64,000 bases of DNA. Origin: Streptomyces sp. CT34 (GTDB taxonomy: Bacteria; Actinomycetota; Actinomycetes; Streptomycetales; Streptomycetaceae). Each line of letters starts with the position of its first letter. The stretch's first letter is position 1. The stretch spans positions 2,322,566 to 2,386,565 of the forward strand of contig NZ_KN708638.1 in NCBI RefSeq assembly GCF_000805335.1, in the 5' to 3' direction. The notes below the pieces were generated by a model, which was given only the letters and a program-made list of their open reading frames with translations, did no database searches and was not told the DNA's origin. The position numbers were made by a program, and so were the translations under genes. This document shows positions 17,825 to 27,295 of this stretch, piece by piece.

Positions 17825-18282
17825 CCTGGTGTTCGGGTGGTCCCGACGACGCATCCGGAATGCCGGATATGCCGGAGGGACGGGGAAGGCCAAGAATAGG
17901 CGGATGGCCATCGGGACGCGGCGAGCGCGGCGCGAGGGGCCACCTCCGGGGCCGGCAGGCCCGGGAGCAAGGGTGCGTGCGTTGGTCCCCGGCTGTCGAG
18001 AGGTCCGCGATGGGTGCACACCGCAAGGCCGCCGCCCGGTGCGGTCACCCGCCGCGCGGGGGCTGGCCGATACCCCCGGGGCCGCACTGACGGCGCCTCG
18101 CCCCACCGCCGACCGCGTGCGCAGGAGCGCACCGTGCCTGCCCCGAGGACCCCGGCACTCCCCGGTTCCGACTCCGCTCGGCCGCGTAACGCCCCTCGGT
18201 CCGGGGACCCGCGGCGCCTGCCGGAGTCCGCTGCCCGCCGCCGCTCCCCGCTCCCCTGACATCGCCACGAGGTACTCACCCC
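17825..18282. other. Divergent intergenic region before the multicopper oxidase
   Basis: 458 bp between a leftward membrane-protein gene and the rightward oxidase. Apart from the palindrome at 17853-17868 and an imperfect CCGGCAT repeat next to it, I see no gene or hairpin. Confidence 0.45.
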
Positions 18283-20235
18283 ATGGATTCCCTTCCCACG
18301 CACTCCCGCCGCGCCCTGCTGGGTGCGGGCATCGCGGTCGCCGGCAGTGGCCTGCTGGCCACCCCCGGTTCGGCCGCCTCGCGTCCCGGCCCGGACCGCG
18401 GGCACGACGGCCACGGCCGGCACGGCGAGCACGGCTCCAGCCAGGCCGGCTACGTCGACCCGAACGGCCCCGAGGTCTCCGCGGCCGAGGGCCGGCGGCA
18501 CTCCGGCCCGGTGCACACGCTGCGCGTCACCGCCCGCAAGTCCCGGATCGATCTGGGCAGCCGCACGGTCGACACCTGGACGTACGGCGAGCGGCTGCCC
18601 GGCAAGGAGGTCCGGATCACCGCCGGCGACACCCTCGCGGTGACCCTGTTCAACGACCTGCCGCAGTCCACCACGCTGCACTGGCACGGGCTGCACCTGC
18701 GCAACGACATGGACGGCGTCCCCGACGTCACCCAGCGTCCGGTCCGGCCCGGCGGCTCCTTCCGCTACAGCTTCCGGGTCACCGAGCCCGGCACCTACTG
18801 GATGCATCCGCACGTCGGGGTCCAGATGGACCGGGGGCTGTACGCCCCGCTGATCGTCGAGGACCCCAAGGAGCCGCTGTCGTACGACAAGGAGTGGGTC
18901 GTCGTGCTGGACGACTGGCTCGACGGGGTGGACGGCAGCGACCCGGACACCGTGCTGAAGGATCTCAACCACGGCCGGGACCCCATGCACGGCGACGGTG
19001 ACGGCGGCGGGAACGGCGGCTCGCACGGCGGTGGCCACGGGCACGGCGCGGGCCACGACGGGCACGGACGCCACTCCGGACACGACCACGACCACGACTC
19101 CGGCCACGGACACGGACACGGTTACAGCCACGGTCATGACCACGACCCCGGAGAGCACGGGCGACACGGCGACCACAGCGGCCGTGGCGACCGGGACGAC
19201 TGGCTGCCGGACCCGTCCCCGGTGGACACGGACGAGCTGACCGAGGCCTTCCGCCGCGGCATGGACCTCAGCCGGGACGGCCTGGACCTGGGCTTCATGG
19301 GCAGGGACGGCTTCCTCTACGACGACCGGTTCACGGAGGAGCGGGCGAGCCGCGGGGGGTTCCGCCAGCAAGGCCGCCCCGGGCCCGGCCACGGCGGGCC
19401 CCCCTCCCGCCTCCTGCACGACACCGCCCGCAGCTCCCTGCTGCGCAGCATGCCGGGCAACATCGACTACCCGTACCACCTCATCAACGGCCGCACGGAC
19501 CGGCACCCGGAGACCTTCCACGCCAGGCCCGGCGACCGCATCCGCATCCGCTTCATCAACGCGGGCGGCGACACCGCCTACCGGGTCGCGCTGGGCGGCC
19601 ACGACATGACCATCACGCACACCGACGGCAACCCCGTCGAGCACACCGGGACCGGCGCGCTGCTGATCGGCATGGCCGAGCGCTACGACGTCGTGGTCAC
19701 CGCCAAGGAGGGCGTCTTCCCGCTGGTCGCGCTCGCCGAGGGCAAGAGCCGGTCCGCGCGCGCCCTGCTGCGCACCGCGAACGACCGGGCACCGGACTCC
19801 AGGGACCGGCCCAGGGCGCTGGACGGGCATGTGATGACCGCCGACAAGCTCCGGGCGCACGAGAGCGTACGGGCCCGCTCCCGGCGGCCGGACCGCACCC
19901 TGAGCATGCGGCTCACCGGCGACATGCTGCGCTTCAACTGGGCGATCAACGACCGCCCGTACACCCCGTCCCAGCGCTATCCGGTGCAGCAGGGCGAGCG
20001 GGTGCGGCTGGAGTTCCGCAACCTCACCAAGATGTGGCACCCGATCCACCTGCACGGGCACAGCTTCACGCTCCCGGGCGGCGGGCCGCGCAAGGACACC
20101 ACGATCGTGCGGCCCGAGGAGGACGTCGCCGTCGACTTCGACGCCGACAACCCGGGGCTGTGGATGCTGCACTGCCACAACATCTACCACTCGGAGTCGG
20201 GGATGATGACGGTCCTCGGCTACCGCCGGGGCTGA
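18283..20235 (+). CDS. Exported multicopper oxidase with His-rich insert
   Basis: 650-residue laccase-like copper oxidase. The N-terminus (SRRALLGAGIAVAGSGLL) resembles a Tat signal with an SRR motif. All four copper-binding His motifs are present: LHWHGLHL near residue 132, WMHPHVG near 170, HPIHLHGHSF near 586 and LHCHNIYHSESGM near 629, the last giving the Cys-His bridge and a Met axial ligand. Between about residues 234 and 302 there is an inserted low-complexity stretch with about 19 His among Gly and Asp (for example HDHDHDSGHGHGHGYSHGHD), absent from ordinary family members. Likely role: copper or phenolic oxidation outside the cell; the insert may buffer copper. Confidence 0.9.
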   Translation: MDSLPTHSRRALLGAGIAVAGSGLLATPGSAASRPGPDRGHDGHGRHGEHGSSQAGYVDPNGPEVSAAEGRRHSGPVHTLRVTARKSRIDLGSRTVDTWTYGERLPGKEVRITAGDTLAVTLFNDLPQSTTLHWHGLHLRNDMDGVPDVTQRPVRPGGSFRYSFRVTEPGTYWMHPHVGVQMDRGLYAPLIVEDPKEPLSYDKEWVVVLDDWLDGVDGSDPDTVLKDLNHGRDPMHGDGDGGGNGGSHGGGHGHGAGHDGHGRHSGHDHDHDSGHGHGHGYSHGHDHDPGEHGRHGDHSGRGDRDDWLPDPSPVDTDELTEAFRRGMDLSRDGLDLGFMGRDGFLYDDRFTEERASRGGFRQQGRPGPGHGGPPSRLLHDTARSSLLRSMPGNIDYPYHLINGRTDRHPETFHARPGDRIRIRFINAGGDTAYRVALGGHDMTITHTDGNPVEHTGTGALLIGMAERYDVVVTAKEGVFPLVALAEGKSRSARALLRTANDRAPDSRDRPRALDGHVMTADKLRAHESVRARSRRPDRTLSMRLTGDMLRFNWAINDRPYTPSQRYPVQQGERVRLEFRNLTKMWHPIHLHGHSFTLPGGGPRKDTTIVRPEEDVAVDFDADNPGLWMLHCHNIYHSESGMMTVLGYRRG

Positions 20236-20360
20236 CCGCCCGGTCCGGCCGCCCCGTGGAGCGCACCGGGGCGGCCGGAGCGCCGGCCGCGCCGTACCGC
20301 GCCGCCGATCCGCGCCGTCGCACACCCCCATTGCGTCAGAAAGACGATTACACTGGCGGA

Positions 20361-22121
20361 GTGCCTCAACTTCGCCTCGCCCTCAATCAGATCGATTCCT
20401 GCGTCGGCGACATCGACCGGAACGCCGAGACGATCGTGCACTGGACCCGGCACGCCGCGGGTCAGGGCGCGCATCTCGTCGCGTTCCCCGAGATGGCGTT
20501 GACCGGCTACCCCGTCGAGGACCTCGCGCTGCGCCCGTCGTTCGTCGAGGCGAGCCGCGCCGCACTGCCCGCGCTGGCCGCCCGGCTGGCCGCCGAGGGC
20601 CTGGGCGACACCCCCGTAGTGGTCGGCTACCTCGACCGCGGCGAACAGGACCGGCCCCGCTACGGCCGCCCGGCGGGCGCCCCGCAGAACGCGGCGGCCG
20701 TCCTGCACCGGGGCCGGGTCGCGCTCACCTTCGCCAAGCACCACCTGCCCAACTACGGCGTCTTCGACGAGTTCCGCTACTTCGTCCCGGGCGACACCCT
20801 CCCGGTCGTGCGGATCCACGGGGTGGACGTGGCGCTCGCCATCTGTGAGGACCTGTGGCAGGAGGGCGGCCGGGTGCCGGCGACGCGGAGCGCGGGGGCC
20901 GGGCTGCTGGTGTCCGTCAACGCCTCCCCCTACGAGCGGGACAAGGACGACACCCGGCTGGAGCTGGTGCGCAAGCGGGCGCAGGAGGCCGGCTGCACCA
21001 CCGCGTACCTGGCGATGATCGGCGGGCAGGACGAGCTGGTCTTCGACGGGGACTCGATCGTCGTCGACAAGGACGGCGGGGTGATCGCCCGGGCGCCGCA
21101 GTTCGCGGAGGGCTGTGTGCTGGTCGATCTGGAGCTGCCCGCCGCCGCGGCCGAGCCGCCCGCCGGGGTGCTGGACGACGGGTTGCGGGTGGACCACGTG
21201 GTGCTCTCCGCCGACCCCCCGGTGCAAGCACCGGCTCCACCGGAGCCCCTCGGCGGGCAGGCCGAGCGGCTGGACGACATCGAGGAGATCTACACCGCGC
21301 TGGTCGTCGGGCTGCGCGCCTATGTCGCCAAGAACGGCTTCCGGAGCGTGGTGCTGGGGCTGTCCGGCGGGATCGACTCGGCGCTGGTCGCGGCGATCGC
21401 CTGCGACGCGCTGGGCGCCGGGCAGGTGCACGCCGTCGCGATGCCCTCGCGCTATTCGTCGGACCACTCGCTCACCGACGCCGCCGAACTGGCCCGCCGC
21501 ACGGGTCTGAACTTCCGTACGGTGCCGATCGGCCCGATGTTCGACGCGTACATGGAGGCGCTGGGGCTGACCGGGCTCGCCGAGGAGAACCTCCAGTCGC
21601 GGCTGCGCGGCACGACCCTGATGGCGATCTCCAACCAGGAGGGGCATCTGGTGCTCGCGCCGGGCAACAAGTCCGAGCTGGCGTGCGGCTATTCGACGCT
21701 CTACGGCGACTCGGTCGGCGCGTACGGCCCGATCAAGGACGTCTACAAGACCGTCGTCTACGAGCTGGCCCGCTGGCGCAACCGGGCCGCCGCCGACCGC
21801 GGCCGGACCCCGCCGATCCCGGAGAACTCGATCGGCAAGCCGCCCAGCGCCGAGCTGCGCCCCGGCCAGGTCGACACCGACTCGCTGCCCGATTACGACG
21901 TGCTGGACCGGATCCTGGAGCTGTATGTCGACCGCGACCGGGGCCGCGAGGAGATCGTGGCGCAGGGCTTCGACGAGGCCCTGGTGACCCGGGTGCTACG
22001 GATGGTGGATCACGCCGAGTACAAGCGGCGCCAGTACCCGCCGGGCACCAAGATCTCCGCGAAGGGCTTCGGGAAGGACCGGCGGCTGCCGATCACGAAC
22101 CACTGGAGAGAGGGGGCCTGA
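20361..22121 (+). CDS. nadE: Glutamine-dependent NAD+ synthase
   Basis: Catalyses the last step of NAD biosynthesis, amidating deamido-NAD with ammonia from glutamine (586 residues). The N-terminal nitrilase-like glutaminase domain has the Glu-Lys-Cys triad in FPEMALTGYP (about 46), FAKHHLPNYG (about 126) and ICEDLW (about 163). The C-terminal synthetase domain has the PP-loop LSGGIDSALVAA near 334-345 and PGNKSELACGY. I use the GTG at 20361 because it gives a standard N-terminus (VPQLRLALNQID); upstream in-frame codons fall inside the oxidase gene. The 3-prime end overlaps the convergent MFS gene by 29 bp. Confidence 0.93.
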   Translation: MPQLRLALNQIDSCVGDIDRNAETIVHWTRHAAGQGAHLVAFPEMALTGYPVEDLALRPSFVEASRAALPALAARLAAEGLGDTPVVVGYLDRGEQDRPRYGRPAGAPQNAAAVLHRGRVALTFAKHHLPNYGVFDEFRYFVPGDTLPVVRIHGVDVALAICEDLWQEGGRVPATRSAGAGLLVSVNASPYERDKDDTRLELVRKRAQEAGCTTAYLAMIGGQDELVFDGDSIVVDKDGGVIARAPQFAEGCVLVDLELPAAAAEPPAGVLDDGLRVDHVVLSADPPVQAPAPPEPLGGQAERLDDIEEIYTALVVGLRAYVAKNGFRSVVLGLSGGIDSALVAAIACDALGAGQVHAVAMPSRYSSDHSLTDAAELARRTGLNFRTVPIGPMFDAYMEALGLTGLAEENLQSRLRGTTLMAISNQEGHLVLAPGNKSELACGYSTLYGDSVGAYGPIKDVYKTVVYELARWRNRAAADRGRTPPIPENSIGKPPSAELRPGQVDTDSLPDYDVLDRILELYVDRDRGREEIVAQGFDEALVTRVLRMVDHAEYKRRQYPPGTKISAKGFGKDRRLPITNHWREGA

Positions 22122-23370
22122 CGGCCCCGGCGGCTGCCGCGTCCGCCCCGGCGCGCTCGGCGCTCCCGGTGTCTCCGGCGTTACCGGAGCTCTCGGTGCC
22201 GCGCGCCACGATGCGGGTGGCGTCGGGTGCGCCGCGGTCCAGCAGGCCGGCGGTAACCGCGACGGCCAGGCCGGCCGCGGCCAGTACGGCGCCCACCAGG
22301 CTGGGCGAGGTCCAGCCCCAGCCCGCCGACAGGGCCAGGCCGCCGACCCAGGCGCCGCCCGCGTTGGCCAGGTTGAACGCCGACTGGTTGGAGGCGGCGG
22401 CCAGGGTGGGGGCCTGCCGGGCCTTGTTCATCACCAGCATCTGGAGCGGGGTGGTGGTCAGGAAGCCGACGGCGCCGATGACCACCACGCCGACCAGGGC
22501 CGCCCACTTCACCTGCGCGGTGAAGTGGAAGGCCGCCAGCACCAGCGCCAGCGCGGCCAGGGACCCGTAGAGGGTGGGGCGCAGCGCCCGGTCGGTGAGC
22601 GGTCCGCCGGCGAGCGCGCCGAGGGTCATCCCGATGCCGAAGAGGGCGAGGACGACCGGGACCGTACCGGCCGCGAAGCCGGTGACCTCGGTCATCATCG
22701 AGGCCAGGTAGCTGTAGACGGCGAAGACGCCGGCGAAGCCGAAGACCGTGGTGAGCAGGCCGAGCAGCACCTGGCGGTGCGCCAGGGCGCGCAACTCGCC
22801 GCCCAGCCCGGTGGGTTGCTCGGCCGGCAGCGGCGGGATCAGCCGGGCCAGGGACGCCATCGCGACCAGGCCGACGGCGGCCACGACGAGGAAGGTGGCC
22901 CGCCAGCCGAGGTGCTGGCCGAGCAGCGTCGCGGCCGGGACGCCGACGATGTTGGCGATGGTCAGGCCGAGGAACATGGTGGCGACGGCGCGGGCCTGGC
23001 GCCCCTCGCGCACCATCCGGGCGGCGACCACCGCGCCGACGCCGAAGAACGCGCCGTGCGGCAGCCCGGCCAGCAGCCGGCCGGCGACCAGCAGACCGAA
23101 GTCGGGGGCGAAGGCGGAGGCGAGGTTGCCGACCGTGAAGACCGCCATCAGCGCCACCAGCATCCGCTTGCGGGGAATGCGGGAGCCGAGGGCGGTCAGT
23201 AGGGGTGCGCCGATGACGACGCCGAGGGCGTAGGCGGAGACGAGGTAGCCGGCGGTGGGCACGGAGGTGCCCAGATCGTTCGCGACGTCGGGCAGCAGGC
23301 CCATCATCACGAATTCCGTGGTGCCGATACCGAAGGCCGAGATCGCGAGCGCGAGCAGAGCCAAGGGCAT
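22093..23370 (-). CDS. MFS exporter, AraJ/DHA1 type
   Basis: 425-residue 12-segment transporter. The first helix carries FGIGTTEFVMMGLLPDVA, characteristic of the AraJ/purine-efflux type DHA1 group, and motif A-like GSRIPRKRML follows helix 2. Probable drug or sugar efflux; substrate not predictable. The ATG at 23370 has AAAGG upstream; an upstream ATG at 23451 gives an unlikely Arg-rich N-terminus. The C-terminal 45 residues are hydrophilic and overlap nadE on the opposite strand. Confidence 0.85.
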   Translation of the reverse strand: MPLALLALAISAFGIGTTEFVMMGLLPDVANDLGTSVPTAGYLVSAYALGVVIGAPLLTALGSRIPRKRMLVALMAVFTVGNLASAFAPDFGLLVAGRLLAGLPHGAFFGVGAVVAARMVREGRQARAVATMFLGLTIANIVGVPAATLLGQHLGWRATFLVVAAVGLVAMASLARLIPPLPAEQPTGLGGELRALAHRQVLLGLLTTVFGFAGVFAVYSYLASMMTEVTGFAAGTVPVVLALFGIGMTLGALAGGPLTDRALRPTLYGSLAALALVLAAFHFTAQVKWAALVGVVVIGAVGFLTTTPLQMLVMNKARQAPTLAAASNQSAFNLANAGGAWVGGLALSAGWGWTSPSLVGAVLAAAGLAVAVTAGLLDRGAPDATRIVARGTESSGNAGDTGSAERAGADAAAAGAVRPPLSSGS

Positions 23371-23482
23371 GGAGTGCCTTTCGGGGTGGGGTGGGCGCGT
23401 GCGGATGCGCCGAGGTCTAAGTTCGCTTACGGAACAAAGTCTCTCAGCCACGGTATTCCGGCGTGAAAACGGCAGGTGAAAA

Positions 23483-23512
23483 GCCCGCTGCGGACGGGCG
23501 TCCGCAGCGGGC
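23483..23512 (-). terminator. Terminator of the VanJ-like gene
   Basis: GCCCGCTGCGGAC and GTCCGCAGCGGGC form a perfect 13-bp stem with a GGGC loop, 46 nt after the stop at 23558. Confidence 0.8.
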
Positions 23513-23557
23513 GCTCTCGCTGTGGCAGACAGCGACGGAGAGGGTCCGCGGCAGCTG

Positions 23558-24577
23558 TCAGATCTTGACCGTCGCGGCGACCGGGAGGTGATCGCTGCCG
23601 GTGGCCGGCAGCACCCACGCCCTGACCGGGTCGATCCCCTTCACCATGATCTGGTCGATCCGGGCCATCGGGAAGTCGACCGGCCAGCTGAAGCCGAAGC
23701 CGTCGCCGGCGGCGCCCTGCGCGGAGCGCATCTGGGAGGTCAGCGGGGCCAGCGAGCGGTCGTTCATCGTGCCGTTGAGGTCGCCGAGGAGCATCACCTT
23801 GCGGACCGGGTCCTGCACGATCGCGTCGCCGAGCGCCTTGGCGCTGCCGTCGCGCTGGTTGGCGGTGAAGCCCTTGTCGACGTGGACCCGCACGGAGGGC
23901 ATGTGGGCGACGTAGACGGCGAGTTGCTGGCCGTCGGCGGCGGTGACGGTGGCGCGCAGCGCCCGGGTCCAGCCGATCCTGATGTCCACCGGCCGGGCGT
24001 CGGTCAGCGGGCGCTTGCTCCACAGGCCCACGGTGCCCTGGACCGTGTGGTACGGATACGCCTGCGCCAGGCCCTTCTTGTACGTGGGCAGCGCGGCGCC
24101 GGTCAGCTCCTCCAGGGCCACGACGTCGGCGTGCGACGCCACGATGTCCCGTGCGGTGCCCGCCGGATCGGGGTTGCCCGCGTCGACGTTGTGGGTCAGC
24201 ACCGTCAGGTTGCCGCCGGTACCCGACTTGTCGGTGATCTGCCCACCGAAGAGGCTGACCCAGGCGACGGTCGGCAGCAGCAGCGCCACCAGCGCGGTCG
24301 CCGACCTGCGCAGCACCGCGCAGAGCAGCAGCAGCGGGATGCCCAGCCCCAGCCACGGCAGGAAGGTCTCCACCAAACTGCCCAGATTTCCCAGGGTGTT
24401 GGGGATCCGGGCGTGCAGCACCATCGCCAGTCCGAGGGCGACCGCGAGCACCGCGAGGACGATGCCGCGCCGCCACATGCCCTCGGGGCGCCACCAGTTC
24501 CGCAGGCGGGCGGCCCGGGAACGGGCCCCTGCGGGCCCCTCGCCCTGCCCCGGCTCCGTCACGTACGCCTGCGTCAT
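23558..24577 (-). CDS. Membrane-anchored EEP-family phosphatase, VanJ-like
   Basis: 339 residues: about three N-terminal membrane segments (within residues 30-110) followed by an extracytoplasmic endonuclease/exonuclease/phosphatase domain. Catalytic signatures are THNVDAGN, ALEELTG, LLGDLNGTMND and GSDHLPV. This architecture matches VanJ, which gives teicoplanin resistance in Streptomyces and is thought to act on undecaprenyl pyrophosphate or a related lipid; I recall a homologue near panB in S. coelicolor. Start ATG 24577 has GAGGG upstream; an in-frame ATG at 24658 is possible. Confidence 0.82.
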   Translation of the reverse strand: MTQAYVTEPGQGEGPAGARSRAARLRNWWRPEGMWRRGIVLAVLAVALGLAMVLHARIPNTLGNLGSLVETFLPWLGLGIPLLLLCAVLRRSATALVALLLPTVAWVSLFGGQITDKSGTGGNLTVLTHNVDAGNPDPAGTARDIVASHADVVALEELTGAALPTYKKGLAQAYPYHTVQGTVGLWSKRPLTDARPVDIRIGWTRALRATVTAADGQQLAVYVAHMPSVRVHVDKGFTANQRDGSAKALGDAIVQDPVRKVMLLGDLNGTMNDRSLAPLTSQMRSAQGAAGDGFGFSWPVDFPMARIDQIMVKGIDPVRAWVLPATGSDHLPVAATVKI

Positions 24578-24834
24578 ACCGCTGCCCTCACTGCCTTGCC
24601 GCCCTGCTCGGTCCGCCCCGCCTGTGATCATCGACCGTAGGCGGGGCCCGTAAAACACGTTCTTAGATCCGCACCGCCCCGGTCCGTGCGCGAACCGGCG
24701 GCACGCTCAGCCGAAAGCGTGTCTTCTCGACGGGGAGGACGGGGCGCCGGCCCGCCCGGGTTCCGCTCCCGGGCCTTCGTGACAGCTGCTGTGACAGAAC
24801 GGGCATCGTCCGGTCATACGGAGCCCGTTCCAGG

Positions 24835-25497
24835 TCACACCGCGCCCGACAGACCCGCTGCCGGGCGGGGCCGTACGCCCTCCAGGACCATGTCGACGAT
24901 CTCCTCCGAGAGCCCCTCGGGGAGCTCCTTCCACTCGTGGAGGACGGCGCGGGCCAGCATCGGGCCGACGAAGAGGTCGGCGAGGGCGTCCAGGTCCCGG
25001 TCGGCGCGGATCTCGCCGTTGGCCACCCCGCGCCGGAGCACGCCGAGCAGGGCCTCGTGGCGGGCCCGGACGACCGTCTCATGGTACTCCGCCCACAGTT
25101 CGGGCTGCGCCTGGACGTGGCTGACGACGGTGCGCAGCAGGGCGGAGCTGCGCTTGGCCAGGCCGCGGCGGCGCAGGAACTCCAGCAGGGAGACCAGGTC
25201 GTCGCGGACCGAGACGCCCTCCAGGGGAGGGGTCGGGGCGTCCAGCGACCGCATCACGTCGAGCAGCAGCGCGCTCTTGCCGGGCCAGCGGCGGTAGACG
25301 GTGGCCTTGCCCACGCCGGCCTCGCGGGCGATGCGCTCCATGGACAGCTCAGCTATGGAGCAGCCGTCCTCGATCAGCCGGAGCACGGCCTCGATGATGG
25401 CGGAGTCGGCCGCGGCGCTGCGCGGCCGGCCCCGGCGCCCGGGAGCCGCCGCGCCCGCCCCGGCCGCCGCCCCGCCGTCTCCCGCCGCCCGGCTCAT
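24835..25497 (-). CDS. TetR-family regulator of the adjacent efflux pump
   Basis: 220-residue repressor. The N-terminal HTH is [19 protein letters not shown] near residues 54-72, preceded by an Ala/Gly/Arg-rich leader of about 25 residues. The ATG at 25497 overlaps the stop of the MFS gene (ATGA), so pump and repressor are one transcript with coupled translation. A perfect 27-bp palindrome upstream of the pump gene is the probable operator, giving autoregulation. The 257 bp between this gene and the VanJ-like start show nothing else. Confidence 0.88.
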   Translation of the reverse strand: MSRAAGDGGAAAGAGAAAPGRRGRPRSAAADSAIIEAVLRLIEDGCSIAELSMERIAREAGVGKATVYRRWPGKSALLLDVMRSLDAPTPPLEGVSVRDDLVSLLEFLRRRGLAKRSSALLRTVVSHVQAQPELWAEYHETVVRARHEALLGVLRRGVANGEIRADRDLDALADLFVGPMLARAVLHEWKELPEGLSEEIVDMVLEGVRPRPAAGLSGAV

Positions 25498-27113
25498 CGT
25501 GCTGCGCCCGCCTTCCACTCGTCCCGCGGCTCCGCCGCGTGCGGAGCCGCAGCCATTTTGCCCGGCAGGAAGGCCGCGACCACCACGGCCCCCAGCACCG
25601 AGACGGCCGCCGAGCCGAGCGCGGTGACGTGCATGGCGTGGAGGAAGGCGTCGTCGGCGGAGGCGATCAGCGGGCGGCCGGCCGGTCCCATCCGGGCGGC
25701 GAGGCCGAGGGTCGCCTCGATGGATTCACCGGCCGCGGTCCGGGCGGGTCCCGGCACCCCGGGCAGCGCGTCGAGCGTGCCCTGGATGCCGTCGCGGTAG
25801 GTCGTCGAGAGCAGCGAGCCGAGGACGGCGACGCCGAGGGTGCCGCCGACCTGCCGGAAGGTGTTGTTGAGCGCCGAGGCGGAGCCGGCCTTCTCACGCG
25901 GCAGCGACTGCATGATCGCGACGGTGACCGGCGGCATGATGTGCGCCATGCCGGTGCCCTGGAGGAAGAACAGCAGCTCCAGGCCCCAGAGGGGGGTGTC
26001 GGTGCGCAGCAGCAGCATCCCGGCCATCGTGACCGCCACCACCAGCATGCCGGCGGTGCACACCGCGCGGGCCCCGAAGCGGTCCACGACGAGCCGGGCC
26101 CGCGGCGCGAAGACGAGCTGGGCGAGAGCCAGCGGCAGGATCAGCAGCCCGGACTCCAGCGGGCTGTAGCCGCGCACGCTCTGCACGTAGAAGACGATGA
26201 AGAAGGTGACGCCCATCAGCGCGAAGAAGACCAGCGCGATGGCGGTGACGGCGGCCGAGAAGGCGGGCTTGCGGAAGTAGCCGATGTCGATGGACGGGTG
26301 GTCGCTGCGCTTCTGGTGGACCACGAACACGGCCAGCACCGCCAGGCCGCCGAGGGCGGTGGCCAGCACCTCGGGGGCGGCGAAGTCGTCGAGCTGGCCG
26401 CCCTTGATGATCCCGAAGACCAGCAGGACCAGGCCGACGACGGAGAGCAGCACCCCGACCGGGTCCAGCCGGCCGGGGGCGGGGTCCCTGGACTCGGGCA
26501 CCAGGACGATCATCGCGGCCAGCGCCAGCAGCACGATCGGGACGTTGATCAGGAAGACCGAGCCCCACCAGAAGTGGTCGAGCAGCAGCCCGCCGGCGAT
26601 CGGGCCGACGGCGATGGCCAGGCCCACGCCGCCGGCCCAGACGCCGATGGCCCGGGGCTGCTCCTCGCGCTCGAAGACGTTCATCAGGATCGCGAGCGTG
26701 GCCGGCATCACGAAGGCGCCGCCCAGCCCCATCAGCGCGCGGAAGGCGATCAGCTCGGCGGGCGAGACGGCCGCCGCGGCGAGCGCCGATCCGGCGCCGA
26801 AGACGGCCAGGCCGAAGAGCAGGACCTTCTTCCGGCCGATCCGGTCGCCGAGCAGGCCGGAGGTGAACAGCAGCCCGGCGAAGACCAGCGTGTAGGCGTT
26901 GATCGCCCACTCCAGCTCGCTCTGGGTGGCGCCCAGGCCCGCGGGGGCCGGGGTCGCGATGGTCTTCATCGCGACGTTGAGGATGGAGTTGTCCAGCACC
27001 ACGATCAGCAGGCTGAGCATCAGGACGGAGAGGATCGCCCAGCGCCGGCGGTGGATGTGGTCGGGAATCCGTGGAGCGGCGGGTGCGCCCGGTGGGGGCG
27101 GTGAGGTGGCCAT
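25494..27113 (-). CDS. MFS drug efflux pump, EmrB/QacA (DHA2) type
   Basis: 539-residue, 14-segment proton-coupled exporter. Diagnostic features: [13 protein letters not shown] in helix 1, [13 protein letters not shown] motif A, and the motif-C-like [19 protein letters not shown]. Predicted to export hydrophobic antibiotics or dyes. The start ATG 27113 is chosen because the longer frame (to 27164) would translate through the operator palindrome. First gene of the pump-TetR unit. Confidence 0.88.
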   Translation of the reverse strand: MATSPPPPGAPAAPRIPDHIHRRRWAILSVLMLSLLIVVLDNSILNVAMKTIATPAPAGLGATQSELEWAINAYTLVFAGLLFTSGLLGDRIGRKKVLLFGLAVFGAGSALAAAAVSPAELIAFRALMGLGGAFVMPATLAILMNVFEREEQPRAIGVWAGGVGLAIAVGPIAGGLLLDHFWWGSVFLINVPIVLLALAAMIVLVPESRDPAPGRLDPVGVLLSVVGLVLLVFGIIKGGQLDDFAAPEVLATALGGLAVLAVFVVHQKRSDHPSIDIGYFRKPAFSAAVTAIALVFFALMGVTFFIVFYVQSVRGYSPLESGLLILPLALAQLVFAPRARLVVDRFGARAVCTAGMLVVAVTMAGMLLLRTDTPLWGLELLFFLQGTGMAHIMPPVTVAIMQSLPREKAGSASALNNTFRQVGGTLGVAVLGSLLSTTYRDGIQGTLDALPGVPGPARTAAGESIEATLGLAARMGPAGRPLIASADDAFLHAMHVTALGSAAVSVLGAVVVAAFLPGKMAAAPHAAEPRDEWKAGAAR

Positions 27114-27132
27114 GGCGCCACCATACGACGGT

Positions 27133-27159
27133 ATCGATACGGAACCGTTCCGTATCGAT
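27133..27159. promoter_or_regulatory. Perfect 27-bp palindrome, TetR operator
   Basis: ATCGATACGGAAC-C-GTTCCGTATCGAT: perfect 13-bp arms around one base, 20 bp upstream of the pump ATG. Its length and A/T-rich ends are typical of TetR/QacR-class operators. It also faces panB, 137 bp away, but steric position favours control of the pump. Confidence 0.85.
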
Positions 27160-27295
27160 GACACGACGGGCCGGACTGGTCCGGCCGGACCAGCGACCCC
27201 CTCCCCTTTTCCTTTGCGGCACGTCGTGCCAGCATGGTCGGGAGTCCGGAGACACCGTCAGGGTGCTTCGAGATGGAGATACAGGAGCCGTCACC

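Noticed and set aside
16992..18026. N-terminal extension of the alpha/beta hydrolase through the DUF998-like gene
   Set aside because: The frame upstream of GTG 16991 is an Arg/Pro-rich shadow; the GTGA overlap and ribosome site mark the true start.
27114..27164. Upstream ATG for the MFS pump
   Set aside because: Using it would place the 27-bp operator inside the coding region; no ribosome site is found there.
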